Shown here: positions 42,682 through 50,183 of the stretch, in pieces
Layout: each line of letters opens with the position of its first letter
How positions within the stretch are numbered: the first letter of the stretch is position 1
Source: Pseudanabaena sp. M53BS1SP1A06MG
GTDB taxonomy: Bacteria > Cyanobacteriota > Cyanobacteriia > Pseudanabaenales > Pseudanabaenaceae
NCBI GenBank assembly: GCA_020404105.1
Contig: JADBWH010000074.1
Location: 1-64,000, forward strand
Direction: 5' to 3'
Length of the DNA: 64,000 nt
Notes under the pieces: model-generated
What the model was told of the DNA's origin: nothing
Database searches by the model: none
What the model saw: only the letters and a program-made list of their open reading frames with translations
Made by a program: the position numbers and the translations under genes

Positions 42682-42903
42682 ATGAACACAAATGTTAGTC
42701 CAGTTGATCGTCTAATCCGTTTGTTATTAGCTGCTGTACTGTTCTATTTAGGCTTTTTCCTTTATGGCGGTACTGGATTAGGTATTGGTCTAGTTGTAGT
42801 GGGCGGTGTAATGCTGGTGACGGCTCTAGTGGGCTTTTGTGGTCTTTATCAACTGCTAGGAATTCGTACCAATCAACTTACAGAGTCTCTTCATGGAAAA
42901 TAG
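42682..42903 (+). CDS. DUF2892 small membrane protein
   Basis: A 73-residue protein with two hydrophobic helices and the DUF2892 hallmark near its start (NVSPVDRLIRLLLA) and GFCGLYQLLGI at the end. I choose the ATG at 42682, which has GGAGATTACCTT before it. DUF2892 domains often accompany rhodaneses (as in YgaP) and SQR genes and have no fixed function. Its 3' end overlaps the Rieske start by 11 bp, so translation is coupled. Confidence 0.85.
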   Translation: MNTNVSPVDRLIRLLLAAVLFYLGFFLYGGTGLGIGLVVVGGVMLVTALVGFCGLYQLLGIRTNQLTESLHGK

Positions 42904-43429
42904 CCTTCCTCTCGAAAGTCCATCCCTATCGCGGCGGCAATTACTAAACTTCATCACAGGATCAGCAATCGCTGTGACCGCAGGTTCGGCACTCTATCCC
43001 TTTGGCAATTTTTTCGTTCCACCATCGGAAGCCGTTGGTGAAGGTGGAGCTATCCTTGCTAAGGATATCTTAGGCAAAGTAATTCCCGCCTCACAACTCT
43101 TGGCTGAGCCACCAGAAACTCGCGCTCTAGTGGCAGGTTTAGCAGGAGAACCCACCTATCTGATTGTTACCGCCGATCACACTCTCGACAACATTGGCAT
43201 TGTCGATAACTGTACGCATCTCGGTTGCACTTTTCCTTGGAACCCAATGGATCAGCAGTTTCAATGTCCCTGTCATGGTTCTCGCTATGCCCCCGATGGA
43301 ACCGTGGTGCGTGGTCCCGCTCCTCTACCACTCAAGATTGTCAAAGTTGCTGTAACTGACAACAAAATTTTGATCTCGCCATGGACAGACACCGATCCTC
43401 GTACTGGTCAAAAGCCTTGGTGGGTATAG
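42893..43429 (+). CDS. petC: Alternative cytochrome b6f Rieske iron-sulfur protein
   Basis: A 178-residue Rieske protein. The N-terminus has twin arginines (SRRQLLNFITG) and one membrane helix, as in thylakoid Rieske proteins. The cluster ligands are complete: CTHLGC and CPCHGSRY. The C-terminal FxxPWWV-type end (GQKPWWV) resembles major PetC. Its place between DUF2892 and the rogue psbA, far from petA, marks it as a conditional paralogue. I recall that an alternative petC near a low-oxygen psbA occurs in other cyanobacteria. It could tune the redox potential of b6f under low oxygen or sulfide. Confidence 0.92.
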   Translation: MENSLPLESPSLSRRQLLNFITGSAIAVTAGSALYPFGNFFVPPSEAVGEGGAILAKDILGKVIPASQLLAEPPETRALVAGLAGEPTYLIVTADHTLDNIGIVDNCTHLGCTFPWNPMDQQFQCPCHGSRYAPDGTVVRGPAPLPLKIVKVAVTDNKILISPWTDTDPRTGQKPWWV

Positions 43430-43530
43430 GACATCTCCACGTTTAGTATCACTAATTGCAGTCTTTTTAAACTTCTCAGTTCAGTTACATTCTATTCACT
43501 ATTGAATTGTATTGACAAAGAGTAATAATC

Positions 43531-44604
43531 ATGACAACTTATATTTTCCCAAAACAGTCAAAGCTTGACCCAGTAAATTCTTGGCAAGTCTTTTCTGACT
43601 GGATCACAAGTACCAACAACCGTCTATATATAGGCTGGTTCGGTATTCTTGCAATTCCCACATTGCTCGTGGCAGCGATCGTGTTTGTATTAGCGATCGC
43701 CAATGCTCCATCCGTTGATATGGAGGGTATTCGCGCCCCCATTGCAGGATCGCTGATGGCGCATAACAACATGATCACTGCTGCTGTCGTACCAACTTCA
43801 GCAGCGATCGGACTCCACTTTTATCCCTTGTGGGAATCAGATTCACTCGATGAATGGCTATATAATGGCGGGCCTTATCAGATGATTGTGTTTCATTTTC
43901 TGATTGGCATCTGGGCTTATCTAGGTCGGCAATGGGAATTGAGCTACCGACTAGGAATGCGTCCTTGGATCGCTGTAGCCTTTTCTGCTCCTGTAGCCGC
44001 AGCCACCGCTGTACTGTTTATCTACCCAATCGGACAGGGAAGTTTTTCTGAAGGAATGCCTTTGGGAATTTCGGGTACATTCTATTTCATGCTCTCGCTT
44101 CAAGCAAAGCATAACGTCTTGATGCATCCGTTCCATATGATTGGAGTAGCTGGAATTTTAGGTGGTGCGCTTTTGAGTTCGCTCCATGGCTCTCTCGTTA
44201 CTTCTAGCCTAATTCGCGAGACGACAGAGATTGAATCAGCTAACCTCGGCTATAAATTTGGGCAAGAAGAAACCACCTATAATCTGCTTGCCAGCCACAG
44301 TGGTTATCTGGGTAGATTGCTGATTCCCACCCTATCTCTGCGGAATAGTCGAACTACCCACTTTCTCTTAGCCGCATTGCCAACTATTGGTATTTGGTTT
44401 GCCGCTTTAGGTATCGGCGCGATGAGTTTTAATCTCAATGGATTCAATTTCCAGCAATCGATTTTAGATGATGCTGGTCATCCAATTCGGACTCAGGCCG
44501 ATCTGCTTAATCGCGCAAATCTTGGGATTGAGGTCATGCGATCGCCTAATGGACATAACTTCCCCGTTCCATTGGCTCTGACATCTCCTGATATTTCTGC
44601 CTAA
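43531..44604 (+). CDS. psbA: Rogue/sentinel D1 lacking Mn ligands
   Basis: A 357-residue divergent D1. Relative to standard numbering, TyrZ (Tyr161), His190, His198, His215, Ser264 and His272 are kept. The Mn cluster ligands are lost: Asp170 is Glu, Glu189 is Lys, His332 is Arg, Glu333 is Ser and Asp342 is Pro. His337 is kept. One residue (Ser) is inserted near 253 beside the QB niche, and several QB-niche residues differ (Phe255 to Leu, Phe265 to Leu). Such rogue D1 proteins form photosystem II that cannot oxidise water and are known from night-time expression in nitrogen-fixing species. Here it follows an alternative Rieske gene. A chlorophyll f synthase is less likely, since no far-red gene set is nearby. 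Confidence 0.93.
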   Translation: MTTYIFPKQSKLDPVNSWQVFSDWITSTNNRLYIGWFGILAIPTLLVAAIVFVLAIANAPSVDMEGIRAPIAGSLMAHNNMITAAVVPTSAAIGLHFYPLWESDSLDEWLYNGGPYQMIVFHFLIGIWAYLGRQWELSYRLGMRPWIAVAFSAPVAAATAVLFIYPIGQGSFSEGMPLGISGTFYFMLSLQAKHNVLMHPFHMIGVAGILGGALLSSLHGSLVTSSLIRETTEIESANLGYKFGQEETTYNLLASHSGYLGRLLIPTLSLRNSRTTHFLLAALPTIGIWFAALGIGAMSFNLNGFNFQQSILDDAGHPIRTQADLLNRANLGIEVMRSPNGHNFPVPLALTSPDISA

Positions 44605-44611
44605 CCATCGA

Positions 44612-44658
44612 TTTTATAGTTATCCGATCGCTAAATTTGCGATCGGATAACTATAAAA
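44612..44658. terminator. Perfect 20-bp hairpin after rogue psbA
   Basis: Stem arms 44612-44631 and 44639-44658 (TTTTATAGTTATCCGATCGC and its complement) with a 7-nt loop. It begins 8 bp after the psbA stop and ends 35 bp before the NifX-like start. No T-run follows, so it may stabilise the psbA 3' end or attenuate readthrough rather than terminate fully. Confidence 0.7.
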
Positions 44659-44693
44659 CATTTCAACAAAAAACAAAAAATAGGAACTATTCA

Positions 44694-45107
44694 ATGAAAA
44701 TTGCCGTATCTAGCCAGAATCAAACCAACGTCACAGGACATCTCGGACATTGCCAGAAATTCTGGATCTACGATGTGGATGGTATGACCATTCAAAACAA
44801 GCAACTGTTGCAACTTACCAAAGCCCAAAGCTTCCATGAAAGCTCTCCCAAAGAATCACATCCTTTAGATGATGTGCAGGTTTTAATCAGTGGCAGCATG
44901 GGTAATGGATTAGCCTGTCGTCTGGAAGCCGAGAATATTAAGCCCATTGTCACGCCTGAAACCGATCCCGATACTGCGGTAAATGCTTATCTTGCAGGTT
45001 CGTTAGCTGTAAAGACACAGGAAGAACGCGATCGCGATCATGAGGTGGAACATGCACATGGTGGAGAAGATGACCACAAAGGTAAGTGCGGATGTAAAGA
45101 AAATTAA
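44694..45107 (+). CDS. NifX/NafY-like dinitrogenase cofactor-binding domain protein
   Basis: A 137-residue protein (start ATG at 44694; the longer frame enters the hairpin). It has the NifX/NifB-C-terminal-like fold: MKIAVSSQNQ, GHLGHCQKFWIYDV, VLISGSMGNGLACRLEAENI and the late AVNAYLAGSL. Stand-alone domains of this type bind FeMo-cofactor precursors or other metal clusters. The C-terminal tail is rich in His, Asp, Glu and Cys (DHEVEHAHGGEDDHKGKC), a likely metal-binding extension. No nif gene is in the window. It may carry metal or iron-sulfur units under low oxygen; it may be co-expressed with the rogue D1. Confidence 0.85.
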   Translation: MKIAVSSQNQTNVTGHLGHCQKFWIYDVDGMTIQNKQLLQLTKAQSFHESSPKESHPLDDVQVLISGSMGNGLACRLEAENIKPIVTPETDPDTAVNAYLAGSLAVKTQEERDRDHEVEHAHGGEDDHKGKCGCKEN

Positions 45108-45118
45108 CAAGTTACAGC

Positions 45119-45172
45119 CATTTTTGCTAATGAATGCGTTAGTGCAAGGTAACGCATTCATTAGCAAAAATG
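45119..45172. terminator. Perfect 23-bp hairpin after the NifX-like gene
   Basis: Arms 45119-45141 and 45150-45172 are exact complements (CATTTTTGCTAATGAATGCG side) with an 8-nt loop. Runs of T and A at its base allow termination of the NifX-like transcript. Confidence 0.7.
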
Positions 45173-45374
45173 ATGGGTTACGCGATTGCTAATCCATCCT
45201 ACTGGGCTGTTTTATCTAAAATAGTCCAGTAGAAAATTTTGTTAAGCCAGTCTTGACAACCTTTTAATAAATCAACTATTGCATCACTTTAGATGAAACA
45301 GTCCACTACTTAATTACTACATTTAATTCAAAAAACTAATAAGTTTCAAAATATTTCAATTCATCAACTAAATT

Positions 45375-45392
45375 ACTTTATAGTGATATAAT
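45375..45392 (+). promoter_or_regulatory. Copy F of recurring AT-rich palindrome
   Basis: ACTTTATAGTGATATAAT matches the model at 15 of 18 positions; it ends 36 bp before the DUF2892 gene that precedes the sulfide:quinone oxidoreductase gene. Confidence 0.35.
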
Positions 45393-45428
45393 CATTTTAT
45401 TAATTTTAAAAACACGACGAAGAAACCG

Positions 45429-45635
45429 ATGATTAGTAGTAGCCAGTCTTGGAATCAATCGCAGTGGGTGCGCTTAGTCGCAGGCAGTATGGTTTTGCTC
45501 AGCTTATCTCTATCGCTGATGAATACCAACTGGCTATTCCTGACTGCATTTGTCGGACTAAACTTGCTGCAATCTGCTTTTACTAAATGGTGTCCGTTGA
45601 TTGCGGTATTGCAAAAACTAGGAGTGAGAGAGTGA
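45429..45635 (+). CDS. DUF2892-type small membrane protein
   Basis: A 68-residue protein with two hydrophobic helices (WVRLVAGSMVLLSLSLSLM and WLFLTAFVGLNLLQSAF) and the family-typical end FTKWCPLIAVLQKLGVRE, with one cysteine in TKWCP. In the YgaP-related group, a domain of this type follows a rhodanese and conveys thiocyanate or sulfane sulfur; here it is free. It lies 91 bp ahead of sqr on the same strand, across a small hairpin. Confidence 0.82.
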   Translation: MISSSQSWNQSQWVRLVAGSMVLLSLSLSLMNTNWLFLTAFVGLNLLQSAFTKWCPLIAVLQKLGVRE

Positions 45636-45637
45636 AG

Positions 45638-45670
45638 GTGTGAGGATATTGCTTTGCACCATCCTCACAC
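45638..45670. terminator. Small hairpin between DUF2892 and sqr
   Basis: GTGTGAGGAT (45638-45647) pairs with ATCCTCACAC (45661-45670), a 10-bp perfect stem with a 13-nt loop. It could attenuate transcription or protect mRNA ends ahead of sqr; no T-run directly follows. Confidence 0.5.
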
Positions 45671-45726
45671 TAGGAGCATTTAATAAAAATTTTTAATAAA
45701 AATTTATTTTTTTAGGAGTCGAGATT

Positions 45727-47031
45727 ATGGCTCGTGTTGTTGTGATTGGCGCTGGATTGGGAGGATTACCTGCTGCTTACGAGTTGAGGCATGTATTACC
45801 TCGTGAACATAAGATCACGCTTATTTCCAATCAACCAAAATTTACCTTTGTGCCTTCTCTACCTTGGGTGGCGCTAAGATTAAAATCCCTTGATAGCATT
45901 CAATTAGATTTAGCCAAAACCGTTATTAAACATGACATTGAGTTTATTCATGCGGCGGTTACAGAGATCAATCCCAAGTTGCGTCAGATCAAGATGGGCG
46001 ACGATCGCACATTGGACTATGACTATGCGGTGATTGCCACGGGTCCCGAACTTGCCTTGGATGCTCTGAAGGGATTAGGTCCTGAAGGTGGCTATACCCA
46101 ATCAATTTGTAATCCACATCATGCAGTGTTAGCTGGTGAAGCATGGGAGCAATTCTTAGAGAATCCAGGACCGATCGTGGTGGGTGCATCCCCAGGAGCG
46201 AGTTGTTTTGGACCTGCCTATGAATTTGCTTTTTTGATCCATGATCAATTGAAGAAAAAAGGACTGCGATCGCAGGTTCCGATTACTTTCATTACATCAG
46301 AACCCTACGCAGGACATTTGGGTATCGGTGGTATGGCAACATCCAGATGGTTAATGCGTAAATTTATGGCGGATCGCGAAATTGAACTAATGGAAAATAC
46401 TGCCATTTCCCATTTTGAACCTGATGCTGTGCATTTAGTCGATGGGCGGGTGATTCCTTCTAAATTTACGATGGTGTTACCGCCTTTCCGAGGACCCAAG
46501 TTTCTCCGTGAAGCAGAAGGCTTAACCGATGCTAAGGGCTTTGTACCTGTCTTGTCCACCTATCGCCATCCCGAATTTACGTCAATTTATTCTGTCGGCG
46601 TAGTCACGCAACTCAAAGCTGTGGAACAAACGCCGATTCCCACAGGTGCGCCCAAGGTGGGATTGATGTCAGAAGAAATGGCTTTGGCGATCGCCCAGAA
46701 TATTGCCCTAGAGTTGGGAGTTACTTCTGGTAATCAATGCAGACCAACCTTACAAGCGATTTGCTTCGCAGATTTTGGGAATACGGGAGCGCTATTTTTA
46801 GCCGATCCACTTTTGCCTAATGCATCAGGCGAACGCAAACGCGCTCTCATCTATCACGGATTTTGGGTTCCTTGGATGAAGGCTGGATTTGAGAAATATT
46901 TTCTCACGAAAATGCGTTTTGGCTGGACGATTCCTTGGTTTGAGAAGATTGGCTTTAGAGCGATCGGGTTGCCATTAGTAGAGCCAATTATCCCCAGTTT
47001 AGAACCAGATCCAGTTCAAACGAAAGCATGA
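45727..47031 (+). CDS. sqr: Sulfide:quinone oxidoreductase, type I
   Basis: A 434-residue membrane-associated flavoprotein that oxidises sulfide and reduces plastoquinone. The FAD motif is VVIGAGLGGLPAAYEL. The three cysteines needed for sulfide oxidation are all present: Cys128 (QSICNPHH), Cys160 (GASCFGPAYEF) and Cys346 (AICFADFGNTG), close to the 127/159/353 pattern known from Rhodobacter. The GASCFGPAYEF form is typical of type I enzymes, which support sulfide-dependent anoxygenic photosynthesis in some cyanobacteria. A good ribosome site (TTAGGAGTCGAG) precedes the ATG. An ArsR gene follows 43 bp later, probably controlling this operon. Confidence 0.95.
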   Translation: MARVVVIGAGLGGLPAAYELRHVLPREHKITLISNQPKFTFVPSLPWVALRLKSLDSIQLDLAKTVIKHDIEFIHAAVTEINPKLRQIKMGDDRTLDYDYAVIATGPELALDALKGLGPEGGYTQSICNPHHAVLAGEAWEQFLENPGPIVVGASPGASCFGPAYEFAFLIHDQLKKKGLRSQVPITFITSEPYAGHLGIGGMATSRWLMRKFMADREIELMENTAISHFEPDAVHLVDGRVIPSKFTMVLPPFRGPKFLREAEGLTDAKGFVPVLSTYRHPEFTSIYSVGVVTQLKAVEQTPIPTGAPKVGLMSEEMALAIAQNIALELGVTSGNQCRPTLQAICFADFGNTGALFLADPLLPNASGERKRALIYHGFWVPWMKAGFEKYFLTKMRFGWTIPWFEKIGFRAIGLPLVEPIIPSLEPDPVQTKA

Positions 47032-47074
47032 ATGGGAATGAGCAATATCCTAATTTTGAATAGTAGGAGCAGGT

Positions 47075-47398
47075 ATGGACATCACTCTCAATCCTAGCGA
47101 ACTGGAAAATCTGGCAAATCGATTCCGCGCTTTGGCAGAACCAACCCGTCTGCAAATCCTGATGGCAATTTGTAACCAAGAGCGTAGTGTACAGGATATC
47201 TGCGATCGCACTGGACTACATCAAGGCAATGTATCAAAGCATTTGCGATTGATGAAAGATGCAGGAGTGGTAGCCTGTCGGCGCGAGAGTGTGTGGCGAT
47301 TTTATCGAGTCATTGATACAGAGTTGCTCATGCTATGCCGTTCTACTCGTGGATCGGCAGATAGTTCAAAAAACAGTTCAAATCTTTGCCAGAGTTAA
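47075..47398 (+). CDS. ArsR-family regulator of the sqr locus
   Basis: A 107-residue ArsR protein with recognition helix GLHQGNVSKHLRL. It has cysteines at 33 (AICN), 43 (DICD), 68 (VACRR) and 88 (LMLCRS). Cys88 aligns with Cys86 of the ArsR at 6287. The alpha-2 cysteine of BigR/SqrR is a Met here, with Cys33 three residues later, so a thiol sensor is possible but of a different geometry. Placement right after sqr suggests a sulfide- or persulfide-responsive repressor; a metal(loid) sensor is the alternative. Confidence 0.9.
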   Translation: MDITLNPSELENLANRFRALAEPTRLQILMAICNQERSVQDICDRTGLHQGNVSKHLRLMKDAGVVACRRESVWRFYRVIDTELLMLCRSTRGSADSSKNSSNLCQS

Positions 47399-47435
47399 TT
47401 TTTAGCAATTTCAAAAATAATAGGATCTAGATTCA

Positions 47436-47963
47436 ATGAGCTGCCAAATTCGTCAATTTTTTTCTTGGTTATTGCTGATTAGTGCGATCGCAATTTTTGC
47501 ATTAATCGGATTCGGTGTACTCGATATGCCTAGTGCATCCGCCGCAATTCGCCAACTTGAGGAAGCGCCAAATCAGATGGTTTATCAGTCACGCCAATCT
47601 CTCAAAGATCAGCATGGTAATACTTGGCAAACAGTTGCTTTCAAACGATCGCGTCCTGATGGCAATAGTAGCTTTGAGTTGCGCCTAGTGGGATTTCCTA
47701 ATTTAGTGGCGATCGATCATGCTCAGCCCTTAACTTTAAGCAATTCCTTGGGTAAAACCCTCACGGCTATTGATACCTCTAGCAATATTTTTAAAGAGGG
47801 AGCGCAGGCGAATGTCGGACAGTATGATCTGCAACCTTTGTTATCAGAATTGCAAGCAGAGATTCCTTTAAAGATTTCTCTGTCCACGCTCAAAGGTGAT
47901 GCGATTAGTCTATCGGTTCCACCTTCATTAGTCGCAGAATGGCAAACTGTGGCGAATTATTAA
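47436..47963 (+). CDS. DUF3122 exported protein
   Basis: A 175-residue protein of the cyanobacterial DUF3122 family: an N-terminal signal or anchor (FFSWLLLISAIAIFALIGFG), cleavage around SASAAI, then the family core MVYQSRQSLKDQHGNTWQ and VALKR-type beta segments. Function unknown; related genes often lie near photosynthesis or stress genes. It follows the ArsR gene by 37 bp and ends 29 bp before the SCP2-like gene, so it belongs to the same transcription unit. Confidence 0.8.
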   Translation: MSCQIRQFFSWLLLISAIAIFALIGFGVLDMPSASAAIRQLEEAPNQMVYQSRQSLKDQHGNTWQTVAFKRSRPDGNSSFELRLVGFPNLVAIDHAQPLTLSNSLGKTLTAIDTSSNIFKEGAQANVGQYDLQPLLSELQAEIPLKISLSTLKGDAISLSVPPSLVAEWQTVANY

Positions 47964-47992
47964 AGCCCTATCAAATTATTTTGGAGAGAAAA

Positions 47993-48388
47993 ATGGCAGA
48001 TTTATTTCCCCATGAATGGATGAAAGCGTTTGGTGAACTATGGAATGCTGATGCAGAGATTGTCAATGGACTTGCGAAGATACATTTTAACTCTGTAATT
48101 GGCTATGGCTTTGAAGATCAAGACAAACCCAGTGGAATACTGGTGGTTCAGGAAGGCAAGGTGGTTTTTGCGGGAGCCTATGATGGTCAGTCATTAAACT
48201 GGGATTTACGCGCCGATCGCCCCCATTGGCAAAAGTGGACGATTAAAGGCTTGGATATGTTGGGTTTGAGTATGGCGTATATGAGCCGCAAGCTGCAATT
48301 CCGCGTTGGCGACTACACAGCCATGATTAAAGATCCAAGGATGGCAAGTCCATTTATCAAATCATTTGCAGTGATGAGCAAGGTTTAG
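47993..48388 (+). CDS. SCP2-like sterol-carrier-domain protein
   Basis: A 131-residue protein. The frame begins earlier at 47939 but the ATG at 47993 has the ribosome site TTTTGGAGAGAAA and avoids overlap with DUF3122. The sequence fits the SCP2 fold: MKAFGELWNADAEIVNGL, later LNWDLRADRPHWQKW and MDLGLSMAYM-like helices. Bacterial SCP2-like proteins bind hydrophobic ligands; in sulfide-oxidiser-type gene clusters a protein of this kind often sits near SQR, possibly binding quinone or sulfane sulfur. Function not shown. Confidence 0.7.
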   Translation: MADLFPHEWMKAFGELWNADAEIVNGLAKIHFNSVIGYGFEDQDKPSGILVVQEGKVVFAGAYDGQSLNWDLRADRPHWQKWTIKGLDMLGLSMAYMSRKLQFRVGDYTAMIKDPRMASPFIKSFAVMSKV

Positions 48389-48438
48389 GAACTTAGAAAC
48401 TTCCACTTAACATCATTAATTTTTAAAGAAATAACATC

Positions 48439-48792
48439 ATGAAACCAAAATCAGCAGCTAAAGAACAAACTAGCCAACCCCTAACTCCTTCGCCCCTATC
48501 TCCATCACAATTAAAGTCTCGCCAGAGTCAATTAATGGTAGTGGATGTGCGGGGATGGTTTGAGTATTTCATGGGACATATCGCAGGGGCAAAGAGAATG
48601 AGCCGCGATCGTATTCTTAAAGAAGTTCCCCAAGATCAAGCGATCGCGATTACTTGCCTATCTGGACATCGCATCGATATAGCGGCGCAATGGTTAGTTG
48701 CTCAGGGCTATAGCAAAGTCTATAGCCTCAAGGGTGGTTTACTCGCTTGGCAGAGCGCTGGCCATGCTGTTCACCGTGGTAATCAACCTTAA
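48439..48792 (+). CDS. Rhodanese-like sulfurtransferase
   Basis: A 117-residue single rhodanese domain after a short polar N-terminus: LMVVDVRGWFEYFMGHIAGA and the active loop ITCLSGHRID with the catalytic Cys. No signal peptide, so cytoplasmic. It probably accepts sulfane sulfur made by SQR. It is part of the co-directional run sqr-arsR-DUF3122-SCP2-rhodanese-RND. Confidence 0.9.
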   Translation: MKPKSAAKEQTSQPLTPSPLSPSQLKSRQSQLMVVDVRGWFEYFMGHIAGAKRMSRDRILKEVPQDQAIAITCLSGHRIDIAAQWLVAQGYSKVYSLKGGLLAWQSAGHAVHRGNQP

Positions 48793-48824
48793 TCCTTAAC
48801 ATTCAAGCAGGAAGGCTTAATCCT

Positions 48825-50171
48825 ATGACTCACAGCACATCAGGCAAACCGTCTCATGAATCTCTTACCCAAACAAGCGACCAATTGATTGAAGGAACAG
48901 ATGAGCAACCGCAAGAAAAATTACCCTCCCCAAAAAACTTGTCAAAAATGTCACCAAAGGGGTGGGGAATTTTGATCGGTGGTGTGTTGTTGCTAGCAGG
49001 TGGAACTTGGGCAATTTTGCAAATGAACCGATCGCCACATTCTCTAGAAACAACGACAGCTCAAGCGATCGCTGTATCCACAATGACACTGAAATCGCAA
49101 TCGATCACCAATACCTTAGAACTCTCAGGCTCAATTCGTCCTGTGGAACAAGCTACACTCTCCACAAGGGTGATGGGTCGGATTACGGCTTTATCATTGG
49201 AATCAGGCGATCGCTTTCGTAAAGGTGATGTCCTCGCAAGCATTGATGTGATGGATATCAATGCTCAAACTGGACAGGCTCAGTTGGGTGTCGCCCAAGC
49301 CCAAGCGGAAGTATTTCGTTCTCAAGCAAGTTTAAATCAATTAGAATCGCAAAAATTAGAGGCGCAGTCGGCTTTGCGCTTAGCTCAAGTGACCCAGTCA
49401 CGGATGTCTCGACTGCAAGCTGAAGGCGCGGTTTCGCAATCAGTATTGGATGATGCGAATACGGCGCTCGAACAGGCAAGGGCAAGGGTCGCTCAGTCGG
49501 AAGCGGGGATTCGTCAGTCACAGGCGGCGATCGATCAAACCCAAGCGGCAGTGAGTCGCGCCGAACTGAGCGTCATTTCATCGGATATCAGTGCCAGCTA
49601 TGGCACGATCATCGCTCCCTTTGATGGTGTTGTCGTTCAAAAAATGGCCTATGAAGGCGAAATGGCGGCTCCTGGAACGCCATTATTAAAAGTAGAAAAT
49701 CCTAATAAACTAGAACTAGAGATCTCTGTACCTGAAGAGAATTTACGATTGGTGCGGGTTGGGCAGTCGGTCAAGGTGCAGTTTGATGCGGTTAACCAAA
49801 CCATCAATGGCACAATTCAACAAATCGTGCCAGCCGCCAATGCTCAGTCACGCAGTTTTCTAGTCAAAATCCCTCTGAATAATTCTAGTAAATTAATCTC
49901 TGGAATGTTTGGCAGGATTGCGTTACCTCTAGGTGCAAATAAAGAGACTTTACTTGTTCCTACTAAGGCGCTGATTCAACGGGGACAGCTGCAAGGAGTC
50001 TATGTGGTGGAAAGCACGGAAGAGAAAGCGATCGCCGTTCTACGTTGGGTGAAAACAGGTAAGCCCCAAAATGAACAGATTGAAATCGTGTCGGGCTTGA
50101 AAACAGGCGATCGCATCATTACCAGCAACATCGTTCAACTCAGCGACGGACAACCCGTTGCGGTGCGGTAA
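48825..50171 (+). CDS. RND efflux periplasmic adaptor (MFP)
   Basis: A 448-residue membrane fusion protein with an N-terminal membrane helix (WGILIGGVLLLAGGTWAIL), lipoyl half motifs (GRITALSLESGDRFRKGDV and IIAPFDGVVVQKMAYEGE), an Ala/Gln-rich coiled coil between them and a beta-barrel region. It links an RND pump to an outer-membrane channel. The pump gene starts 12 bp later. Confidence 0.92.
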   Translation: MTHSTSGKPSHESLTQTSDQLIEGTDEQPQEKLPSPKNLSKMSPKGWGILIGGVLLLAGGTWAILQMNRSPHSLETTTAQAIAVSTMTLKSQSITNTLELSGSIRPVEQATLSTRVMGRITALSLESGDRFRKGDVLASIDVMDINAQTGQAQLGVAQAQAEVFRSQASLNQLESQKLEAQSALRLAQVTQSRMSRLQAEGAVSQSVLDDANTALEQARARVAQSEAGIRQSQAAIDQTQAAVSRAELSVISSDISASYGTIIAPFDGVVVQKMAYEGEMAAPGTPLLKVENPNKLELEISVPEENLRLVRVGQSVKVQFDAVNQTINGTIQQIVPAANAQSRSFLVKIPLNNSSKLISGMFGRIALPLGANKETLLVPTKALIQRGQLQGVYVVESTEEKAIAVLRWVKTGKPQNEQIEIVSGLKTGDRIITSNIVQLSDGQPVAVR

Positions 50172-50183
50172 TAGGAGAAAATT

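Larger units (their letters stand above)
45108..45428. other. Intergenic region with hairpin and AT-rich motif
   Basis: 321 bp without an ORF: a terminator hairpin (45119-45172), an AT-rich run and copy F of the palindrome (45375-45392) close to the DUF2892-SQR gene pair. Confidence 0.5.

Noticed and set aside
43531-44604. Calling the second D1 a chlorophyll f synthase (ChlF)
   Set aside because: No rfpABC or other far-red genes are visible and the setting is sulfide/low-oxygen; a tree would be needed to exclude it fully.
44694-45107. Evidence for nitrogen fixation in the window
   Set aside because: A NifX-like domain alone is not proof; no nifHDK or nifB is present here.
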